Assembly: GCF_020829645.1 (NCBI RefSeq)
Contig: NZ_JAIVFS010000088.1
Coordinates: forward strand, 1 to 35,321
Reading direction: 5' to 3'
Origin: Nostoc mirabile CHAB5784
GTDB lineage: Bacteria > Cyanobacteriota > Cyanobacteriia > Cyanobacteriales > Nostocaceae
DNA: 35,321 nucleotides
The notes beneath the pieces were generated by a model. The model had not been told where the DNA came from. It saw only the letters and a program-made list of their open reading frames with translations, and searched no databases. Position 1 is the first letter of the stretch. Every line of letters starts with the position of its first letter. Below, piece by piece: positions 26,292 through 32,832 of this stretch. A program made the position numbers and the translations under genes.

Positions 26292-26582
26292 CTAAACAAG
26301 CGCTGCACCAATTAGAGCACCAGGACCTGCACCAACGCCACCAGCAAGAGCACCAGTAATAGCTCCAGTGACTGCACCCCCAGCAGCTCCAGTAGCTGCA
26401 CCTTTAGCTGTTTCCTTTGCTAAATCACTTCCTCTTTTACCATCTATAAGTCCACCAACAACACCCTCAACAGCACCACCAACCAAACCAACACCGCCTC
26501 CGCTCACTTGTTCTTCCTGTTGATTGTCTAAATCAACAAATAAGTTTAAATTGTCTAAGTCCAACACTACAATCTTTGCCAT
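26292..26582 (-). CDS. Glycine-zipper peptide with double-glycine leader, bacteriocin-like, 96 aa
   Basis: The N-terminal about 29 residues (LDNLNLFVDLDNQQEEQVSGG) look like a double-glycine leader: acidic, amphipathic, ending EEQVSGG. The rest is extremely Gly/Ala-rich with GxxxG zippers (GAATGAAGGAVTGAITGALA, GGVGAGPGALIGAALV), predicted to insert into membranes as one or two helices. This architecture matches class II (Blp-like) bacteriocin precursors exported and cleaved by peptidase-C39 ABC transporters. No such transporter or immunity gene is in the window. It could instead be a non-toxic glycine-zipper membrane protein. A single-gene unit with its own about 130-bp upstream region. Confidence 0.7.
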   Translation of the reverse strand: MAKIVVLDLDNLNLFVDLDNQQEEQVSGGGVGLVGGAVEGVVGGLIDGKRGSDLAKETAKGAATGAAGGAVTGAITGALAGGVGAGPGALIGAALV

Positions 26583-26716
26583 TGCTTTTTCTTTTTTATT
26601 TGAAATCTTGTCTGTTGTCTAAACTATAGTTAATATATTTGTATTTGCTTAATATTTGCTTCTTTCTTAGGTTTAAATAAGCGGTTTAAAAAATTATTTC
26701 TTAGGAACTTTCACCT

Positions 26717-28168
26717 CTATCTTAGGTTTACTTTTGATACTGGGTTCCAAGTGCCGTGGAAGCTGTGGGGGATGACGCTGGGTAATCCTAGTTTGCAAAC
26801 GGGTTCGGCATCCAGGCGATCGCTATCAAATATCCAAACTTCGCTAGTATGAGAATTGGCATCGTAGACAACGGTTAGTACCCAACTTTGTAAAGGGTTT
26901 TGGGTGTTTTGGGCGTGGATGGGTTCTGAAGGATAACGGTTTTCTCCAAAGTCTGCTTCGCTGAGGGTTTCGGTTTTGTAGTCGAAGCGGGCGATGGCAT
27001 TTACTAGTTCTTGGCTAATATCTGTTCCTGAACGGAATGTTGACATATATGTGTATCGAGAAGGTTGTCCTACGTTTTGCTGTGGTACATTGGGAAATTC
27101 ACAATATCTGTTTAATAGTTGCTGAATTGACGTAACTTTGCCAGTTTGGGGATGCAGATGAACTCGCGTTAGTATACTTTTAGCTAGGGTGTGAGTCTCA
27201 CCTGTAGCTACTTCCTTGAGATATTGGTTAGTTTGAAAATCTTCATAACAGGCGATATCCACAATCACTGAGCCGCTAGCATCTACATAACCGTTACCAA
27301 AATGCCATTGGAACCAAGGTTCGGTTTCTCCACGACTCACAAAAGATAGGGTTTCTCGATCAATAACTAAAATCTGAGTTCCTAATCTAGGTTGCCACTC
27401 TAGCGAATCACTATAGTTGTTTATCCCTATCAACAGGGGTAAGACATTCACCCGCACTGGCGGAAGGAAAAATACAAGATACTGCCCTGCTAAAACAAAA
27501 TCATGCACCAATGGTATACCATCTAGCTGGTATGCGGCTTGTTGGATAATCCGGCCAGTCGAATCGCTTTTGTAAATATTAAGCGTCGCATTTAGTCCAG
27601 GGCTGATGCCAAAGTTAAAAATCTCCCCTGTTTGCTTGTCACGCTTATAATGTGCGGAATAGTTTAATCCTTTAGTTAACCCCCCTAAATCATCTTCGCC
27701 GGAAGTTTCTAAGGTTTGTAAATCGAGGGCATGGGGTTTACCAGCTTCCCACAGTGCCAAAAGTTTATCTGGAAGTGCTAGCACTGAAGTGTTGGCAGCA
27801 TTCTTGATGGGCTTTTGCCATTGATTCCAAATTGGCCCTGGTGCAGTCATACCATAATTGCCGTAGAGTAGTTTACCTGCTGCGGCTTCTTCTTGATAGC
27901 CAGAGGTTTGCACGTAGCGATAAACCCCGGTTGCAACTGCATCGGTAAAATTTACAGCCAGAATTGCTCCATCTCCATCAAACCAGTGTCCCATGCGAAT
28001 GCCACCGCGTTCTAGCCGTGCGGGGCCATTGCGGTAAAGTGTGCCACGCAAGCCATCGGGAATTTTGCCTGAAAGAATTGGCAGTTGGGTAGGGGGGAAT
28101 TCTGTAGCTGGTTTGGCGATTGCACCTGCCCAAGCTTTTTTTATTGACTTTTTCTCGATGGTATGCAT
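26717..28168 (-). CDS. Carotenoid cleavage oxygenase (RPE65/CCD family), 483 aa
   Basis: This non-haem iron oxygenase cleaves carotenoids or apocarotenoids at a polyene double bond. The four histidine iron ligands are visible: H173 (NYSAHYKRD), H222 (IPLVHDFVL), H289 (WFQWHFGNGY) and C-terminal H471 (IPHSFHGTW). The family N-terminal signature GTLYRNGPARLERGG and FDGDGAI is intact, and the length is like that of the Synechocystis apocarotenoid 15,15'-oxygenase. Cyanobacteria have several paralogues with different cleavage sites, and I cannot tell the substrate. No carotenoid genes adjoin it. Upstream is a large palindromic repeat block. Confidence 0.93.
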   Translation of the reverse strand: MHTIEKKSIKKAWAGAIAKPATEFPPTQLPILSGKIPDGLRGTLYRNGPARLERGGIRMGHWFDGDGAILAVNFTDAVATGVYRYVQTSGYQEEAAAGKLLYGNYGMTAPGPIWNQWQKPIKNAANTSVLALPDKLLALWEAGKPHALDLQTLETSGEDDLGGLTKGLNYSAHYKRDKQTGEIFNFGISPGLNATLNIYKSDSTGRIIQQAAYQLDGIPLVHDFVLAGQYLVFFLPPVRVNVLPLLIGINNYSDSLEWQPRLGTQILVIDRETLSFVSRGETEPWFQWHFGNGYVDASGSVIVDIACYEDFQTNQYLKEVATGETHTLAKSILTRVHLHPQTGKVTSIQQLLNRYCEFPNVPQQNVGQPSRYTYMSTFRSGTDISQELVNAIARFDYKTETLSEADFGENRYPSEPIHAQNTQNPLQSWVLTVVYDANSHTSEVWIFDSDRLDAEPVCKLGLPSVIPHSFHGTWNPVSKVNLR

Positions 28169-28288
28169 GTAAGAGTTTTGCTTGATAAATTATCGATGTA
28201 CATAGTTGCATTCTTAGATTTTAATTTTTGTTGCAATTTTTTAACAATGCCTCTGGCTGTAGATGTATAGAGGCTTTGACATGATGTT

Positions 28289-28722
28289 ATATCATGTCCG
28301 CATAATTAGTTATGATTCCCACAGTCATTGCACCCCACCCCGCCAAAGCTACGCTTTGTCTCCCCTCCCCGCAAGCGGCTACGGTGTACACACAAGTCTC
28401 GTCGCAGCCATATCTTTATTAATAAATTTCGCACTGCGTTTCTATCCCGCCTCGGAATGAATTCCGAGTCTCATAGCTGAAGTCCACTTAAGTGGACTAA
28501 ATTGATCGTTTAGTCCACTTAAGTGGACTTCAGCTATTAGCCTTGAACTTTAGTTCAGGGCGGTATGTCGGTGAATGTGACAATTTAACTCTGACAAAAA
28601 TGTGGGTAAAAGAGTTGAAACCTATGTGGACAACACTTGTGTGTACACCGTAGCCGCTTGCGGGGAGGGGATTAAGGGGTGGGGTTCTTCAGGTTTAATA
28701 AGCAATCAAGCGGACATGATAT
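28289..28722. mobile_element. 434-bp nested inverted-repeat element (non-autonomous, no transposase)
   Basis: Three levels of symmetry are visible. The outer arms are atatcatgtccgc (28289-28301) and gcggacatgatat (28710-28722). Perfect 36-bp arms lie at 28362-28397 and 28635-28670 (right arm begins acttgtgtgtacaccgtagc). A perfect 28-bp inverted repeat lies at 28474-28501 and 28509-28536 around a 7-nt spacer; each of its arms itself contains the palindrome agtccacttaagtggact. A small palindrome, ctcggaatgaattccgag, lies at 28451-28468. No coding sequence is credible. It separates the carotenoid oxygenase and haemoglobin genes and looks like repeats inserted into repeats. Confidence 0.8.
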
Positions 28723-28809
28723 TACTCGTTAACTGAGCTAGCTCATAGTAACCAATAGGAATAACCACTAAATTGAAGTCAATCAACATTCCAAGTGGTT
28801 CAAGATACT

Positions 28810-29271
28810 ATGATTAGCCAACAAACAATAGATATCGTCAAATCTACAGCACCTGTTTTGAAAAAGAACGGCCAGCGAATTACAACTCGGATGTATGAAA
28901 TTATGTTTCAAAACCATCCAGAAATCAGAAAACAATTTGATATGTCTGCTCAAGCAAATGGTTCTCAGCCGGCGAGGTTGGCTACAGCAGTTTATGGCTA
29001 TGCTGCCCAGATTGATAATTTGCCTGCTTTAAAATCGATGGTGGAAAAGATTGCCCATCGTCATGTGCAAACCCATGTTACACCAGAGCAATATCCTATT
29101 GTTGGAGAAAGTTTACTGCAAGCGATGAAAGATGTTTTAGGGGAAGCAGCGACACAAGAAGTAATGGCAGCTTGGACTGAAGCTTATGAGGCATTATCTC
29201 AGGTTTTCATTCATAGAGAACATGACATATATATAGATGAAGAGAAAAAACCACAGCTTGTGCATTCCTAA
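28810..29271 (+). CDS. Single-domain haemoglobin (flavohaemoglobin-type globin domain)
   Basis: This is a 153-aa globin starting MISQQTIDIVKSTAPVLKKN. I prefer ATG 28810 over the GTG at 28795 because it matches the usual family start (ISxxTIDIVKxTAP). Key residues fall at the numbering of the flavohaemoglobin globin domain: TyrB10 = Y29, PheCD1 = F43, GlnE7 = Q53 and proximal HisF8 = H85 (AHRHVQTHV, with PEQYPIVGESLL after it). The FAD/NAD reductase domain is absent, so this is a Vitreoscilla-Hb-like single-domain protein. Likely roles are O2 or NO binding and NO detoxification with a separate reductase (known for relatives, inferred here). The acidic/basic tail after about 140 is not part of the globin fold. 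No regulatory site was recognised upstream. Confidence 0.93.
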   Translation: MISQQTIDIVKSTAPVLKKNGQRITTRMYEIMFQNHPEIRKQFDMSAQANGSQPARLATAVYGYAAQIDNLPALKSMVEKIAHRHVQTHVTPEQYPIVGESLLQAMKDVLGEAATQEVMAAWTEAYEALSQVFIHREHDIYIDEEKKPQLVHS

Positions 29272-29291
29272 CGATAAGACTTAGTGTCATA

Positions 29292-29585
29292 ACAACAGCT
29301 TGAGGGTTTGTTATGACAACTTCAACGTTTATAACTACAGCTTGAGTGTTTGTTACAACAACTTCAACGTTTCTAACTACAGCTTAAGCATTCATAACAA
29401 CAGCTTAAGTTGTATTAACAACAGCTTCAACTTTACTTATAATAACTGGAGTTGTAGTAACTACAGCTTGAGCATTCATAACAACAGCTTAAGTTGTATT
29501 AACAACAGCTTCAATTTTACTTATAATAATTGGAGTTGTAGTAACTACAGCTTGAGCGTTTGTTACAACAACTTAAATTCTGCTA
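29292..29585. repeat. Minisatellite: 14 units of about 21 bp with 84-bp higher-order repeat
   Basis: The units begin acaacagctt or actacagctt and run for exactly 14 x 21 bp. Within them, blocks of 21+21+24+18 bp make two almost identical 84-bp copies. The + strand has one open frame of about 99 codons with heptad-like peptides (NYSLSIHNNSLSCINNSF) but no good start context. The minus strand reads repeated AVVTTTPVIISKVEAVVNTT, interrupted by TAA at CTTAAG sites. It may be pure satellite DNA or the remains of a 7-residue-repeat protein gene. Confidence 0.8.
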
Positions 29586-29639
29586 ATGAAAGCTTTTAGC
29601 GTAGCGACTTCAGCAAGCGGGAACTCTTCTAAATATAAT

Positions 29640-29931
29640 AGGACTTACGCACGAGAGATCCCCCAACCCCCTTAAAAAGTTGGCTCTTAAGATCCCCCCT
29701 TATTTAAGCTACCGTGTATACACAAGTCGAATTACCCCCCTTAATCCCCCCTTATAAAGGGGGGAAATAAGAAATCTTGTTCCCTCCCCTTTCCAAGGGG
29801 AGGGTTAGGGTGGGGTAAAAATGACGCGAAAAACCAAGTGAGTAAGCTATTTCAGACTTGTGTATACACCGTAGCTTATTTAAGGGGGGTTAGGGGGGAT
29901 CGAGGTTTCAGGTTTTCAATGCGTAAGTTCT
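29640..29931. mobile_element. 292-bp nested inverted-repeat element with CTTACGCA ends
   Basis: The outer arms aggacttacgca (29640-29651) and tgcgtaagttct (29920-29931) differ at one base. Inside are arms of 23 bp (29706-29728 and 29855-29877, core gtgtatacacaagtc) with one mismatch, and the GATCCCCCCTAACCCCCCTT family on both sides. The right end overlaps and supplies the 3' end of the HicB-like ORF. The inner core is related to the 36-bp arms at 28362 and 28635. No ORF of its own. Confidence 0.78.
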
Positions 29932-30079
29932 GTATAATTTTGATCGCTTCTTCTATCGTCTCTCCTTGGCTGGCGGTTCCCACCTCTGGACATTCAGCTA
30001 CATAAACATCCTCTTCCCAATGCAAGATTGCTGTAAAGGTTCGAGTTTTTGTATCTTTAGCCTGTTGTAATGAACTCAT
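29876..30079 (-). pseudogene. HicB-like antitoxin-family ORF, 3' end replaced by a repeat element
   Basis: The first about 48 residues match the HicB-like partial RNase-H fold used by HicB antitoxins: FTAILHWEEDVYVAECPEVG, then TASQGETIEEAIKII. In relatives the chain continues with a helix such as EAIENLKEAxELYLE. Here it switches to QNLRIENLKPRSPLTPLK, which is exactly the translation of the repeat element end (agaacttacgca, then gatcccccctaaccccctt). The gene is therefore truncated or recoded by repeat insertion. It starts 41 bp after the NACHT gene on the same strand and may be cotranscribed with it. No hicA toxin is visible. The product could still fold if the lost helix is dispensable. 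Confidence 0.75.
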
Positions 30080-30120
30080 GGAGCGTTTATCTGGCTATCT
30101 TTTCATTTTTCTATTGTTGC

Positions 30121-32832
30121 TTAACTATCTGGAACCAACAACATCCGCGCCTCAATAGCTTCCCAGGTTTGGGGTGACACCCGCACTGCTGCTTGTTTGC
30201 ATTGGATGATGAGGTAATTGGCGTAGAGATAATTTTCCAGTGCTTTCGCTTCTTCCTCAGATAAGTTGACCATTTCTGATCTGAGATCAAAAGCATTGAG
30301 TAAGGTTTTTTGGACACCCTTAGCACATGCCTGACGTACTTCCCGTGATGGGCGAGCATCAGAAATCTGAGCTTTCAGTCCTTTTAAATGGTCAATCTGT
30401 TTAGTAAAATTAGCGTTATTGAAGATTTTTAATTCTTGAAGTTTGTCAGTGTACTTAATAGCCTCGGCTATGGCATTGGCATAAGCGTTGTTGTAAGCGT
30501 GGGTATTGTCGATGGGGATGGGGTTGGTGTAAGCGTTGCTGATGGCGATGACGATGGTAATAGCGTTGGTGTAAGCGTTGTCAATGGGCTTGGTGTTGGC
30601 GATGGCGATGGCGTTGTCAATGGGCTTGGTGTTGGCGATGGCGTTGGCGATGGCGTTGTCAATGGGCTTGGTGTTGGCGATGGCGTTGGCGATGGGCTTG
30701 GTGTTGGCGATGGCGTTGGCGTAGGCGATGGCGATCGCAATCGCAACTGCACGTTTACCCACAGGTTTATAATTTCCTTCAGATCCAACTGTTATTTTTT
30801 CTGCCCATTCGAGTAAAGCTTGCAACTTATTAGATGAGCGAAAAAAACTTTGCCGTTTATTGTTTTGAATGTATTTTTGTGCTTCTTTTTCCATCAACGA
30901 CAGCAACTCATCTGCACCGCCAATTAAACCAGCTATTAACAAAAACACTTCCGTCCATCGGTCATCTACAAGATGTTCGGTAACTAATTTATTAACTTGA
31001 CGATGCTTATTTATATCTTGATTATGCTTATTTATTATATATTGTGCTGTTAAATATTCTTGTAGTGTCAGATGAGAAAATGAATAAATATCCCTTGTTC
31101 GTTCTACTAAAATTCCTTGCTGAATAGCTATAGCATTTAAAACTGCCTCAGCGTCTAAATCCTTTGGTGCATTGTCGTTATTTTGCAGAAACTCTTTAAT
31201 TTGGTTTACAAGCTCTTCATGAGATAAGAATAGCCGTTGTGATTTAAAGCTGTGATATGCAATTTCAGCTAGCATAATGTTCTCTAAATCGATGCCAAGC
31301 TGACTATAAATTGGATCGCTTTGAATGCGTTTTTCAGCAGCCCATTTTTTGAGTAATATATCAAGAGCATCTTTGTAAAGCGTAGCTCGGTTTTTAGGTA
31401 AGTCTTGAGATGCGTCATACACTAAACAGAGAAAAGTTAACAATACAGGAGTTCTAGCTAATTCTTTAGTTGGTTTTTGGTTTTTGATTAACTCCCAGCA
31501 CTTGTCACCAGTTCCGGCTAGTCTATCTACCTCTGATGAAAACCAATTTTGAATAAACTGCTGAATTTGAGCATCATCAAAATCTGCGATCGTAATCTCC
31601 CTGAAATTTATAAACTGCGATTTATAGGCAGCAGTCCTACAAGAGATAATAAACTGATTATCTTTGTATTTATCAACAAAGCTTTGAATTTGCTTAATTG
31701 GTAAATCGGGCTTTTTTGTTCGCGCTTCATCTAAACCATCCAGCAAAATTAATAAGTTGCCTTGTTCTAAAGCTTTAGTAATAAATTCTTCAGAGAATGG
31801 GAACTGATGCGAGCGGAATGATTCTCTAACAACTTCTTCAATATTGATTTCACTCTTGGTAAATAGTTTTAATTCAATAAAAACCGGAATACATACATAT
31901 TGCAATTCACCAGATTTGCCCTTGAGTGCTTCTAATCCTATCTTCCGCAAAAATGTAGACTTACCAGCACCCGGTGCGCCAAGTACCATCAAATATTGCT
32001 TCTGATTGGCAACCTCAATACCTTCTTGCTTTCCGGCATTTTCAAGTTGAAACCCACGTTTTCCACTTTTCCTGAAAGAATTCTCTAAAGATTCAAGTGG
32101 TTTATAGGTATCATCTGGCCGCAAACATTGCACAGATATGTAAATTGAATCCAAATCTACAGGCTGTTGCATTCCCAATATTTGCAACTTGTTATGGCGC
32201 TTGTGGTAGTTAATAATATATTGCTCAGATGCTTGATAAATTAATTTTGTGGTTTTCTCATCTAAAGGGGGAGAGGGGTCAAGCGGAAAGCATCCCACAT
32301 TGGAAAAAAAATACCTCATTAAGCTGTGTAACCCTGATTTTACCGCCCACTTTAAAAGATGTATTTGCCGTAATGGGATGCTCCCTTTAAGTGTGTTTAT
32401 ATAAATGTCAGCAAAATCTTTCACTGCTGCATCTGGTGCAACTTCCGGCAGTGCAATCAGCTGATCTAAAGTGACATGATTAACTCCAGATAGTGCTAAT
32501 GAGCGCAAAATCGCATCAGCCGAACCTTCAACAACCACAACGCGGCTGAGTCCACCTCCAACAGGTTTCAAAGAAAGTTGCTGGAGTTCTTCGATAGTAT
32601 CACCCAGCACTTCGGTAAGTTGGCTTTTGCGCTGATCAATTAATGCCTGTCGATAAGCCTCAGATGATGTAAATTGCTGAGGTTTCAGCGATGAATTGCT
32701 AGCATTTAATCTGATTTGATTTTCGTCCCCCAAACTCATAATTGCCCGAATTACCTCATTCCCCTTAGCCCCCGTCAAAACTTCCTGAAGCAGAGGGTCA
32801 ATTTTAGCAATTTGACTTTCGTTAAGTTTCAT
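30121..32832 (-). CDS. NACHT-domain STAND NTPase, 903 aa, coupled to a subtilisin-like protease
   Basis: This is a cytoplasmic signal-transduction ATPase of the NACHT clade. Walker A is GAPGAGKS (285-292, K291); Walker B is LLILLDGLDEA (360-370, D365 with D368/E369). A sensor-type Arg lies at 399 (SCRTAAY), a GxP-like ARTPVLLTFLCL at 459-470, and the C-terminal NACHT helix motif is FSHLTLQEYLTAQYI (585-599). The N-terminal about 130 residues are not a known toxin. Residues about 75-130 (RVVVVEGSADAILRSLALSG, then VNHVTLDQLIALPE) look like a subtilisin-propeptide (I9-like) fold. About 694-790 is a repetitive ANAIANTKPIDNAIA region in the place of a sensor, followed by a helical tail. The ATG overlaps the protease stop (ATGA), so the two are translationally coupled. 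By analogy with bacterial NACHT/Avs-type systems, it may sense infection or stress and control the protease (inference). Confidence 0.88.
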   Translation of the reverse strand: MKLNESQIAKIDPLLQEVLTGAKGNEVIRAIMSLGDENQIRLNASNSSLKPQQFTSSEAYRQALIDQRKSQLTEVLGDTIEELQQLSLKPVGGGLSRVVVVEGSADAILRSLALSGVNHVTLDQLIALPEVAPDAAVKDFADIYINTLKGSIPLRQIHLLKWAVKSGLHSLMRYFFSNVGCFPLDPSPPLDEKTTKLIYQASEQYIINYHKRHNKLQILGMQQPVDLDSIYISVQCLRPDDTYKPLESLENSFRKSGKRGFQLENAGKQEGIEVANQKQYLMVLGAPGAGKSTFLRKIGLEALKGKSGELQYVCIPVFIELKLFTKSEINIEEVVRESFRSHQFPFSEEFITKALEQGNLLILLDGLDEARTKKPDLPIKQIQSFVDKYKDNQFIISCRTAAYKSQFINFREITIADFDDAQIQQFIQNWFSSEVDRLAGTGDKCWELIKNQKPTKELARTPVLLTFLCLVYDASQDLPKNRATLYKDALDILLKKWAAEKRIQSDPIYSQLGIDLENIMLAEIAYHSFKSQRLFLSHEELVNQIKEFLQNNDNAPKDLDAEAVLNAIAIQQGILVERTRDIYSFSHLTLQEYLTAQYIINKHNQDINKHRQVNKLVTEHLVDDRWTEVFLLIAGLIGGADELLSLMEKEAQKYIQNNKRQSFFRSSNKLQALLEWAEKITVGSEGNYKPVGKRAVAIAIAIAYANAIANTKPIANAIANTKPIDNAIANAIANTKPIDNAIAIANTKPIDNAYTNAITIVIAISNAYTNPIPIDNTHAYNNAYANAIAEAIKYTDKLQELKIFNNANFTKQIDHLKGLKAQISDARPSREVRQACAKGVQKTLLNAFDLRSEMVNLSEEEAKALENYLYANYLIIQCKQAAVRVSPQTWEAIEARMLLVPDS
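30463..30753. repeat. Triplet/hexamer-based coding repeat in the NACHT gene
   Basis: On the + strand the DNA is built from ggcgatggcgtt and gtcaatgggcttggtgttgg units in varied order. On the minus strand it reads ANAIANTKPIDNAIA. All visible unit lengths keep the frame. Such repeats are prone to slippage and recombination, so copy number likely varies. Confidence 0.8.

Noticed and set aside
28263..28460. 65-codon + strand ORF upstream of the haemoglobin gene
   Set aside because: It lies within the 434-bp nested inverted-repeat element. Its composition follows the repeat and it has no conserved protein character.
29292..29585. CRISPR array
   Set aside because: The units are contiguous 21-bp repeats without unique spacers, have a higher-order 84-bp duplication, and no cas genes are nearby.
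30436..30816. Long open frames antisense and out of frame to the NACHT repeat region (VGVSVADG or PSPTPTPSPT type)
   Set aside because: They exist only because the DNA there is a short-period repeat lacking stops in several frames. The NACHT frame continues through with a sensible protein on both sides.
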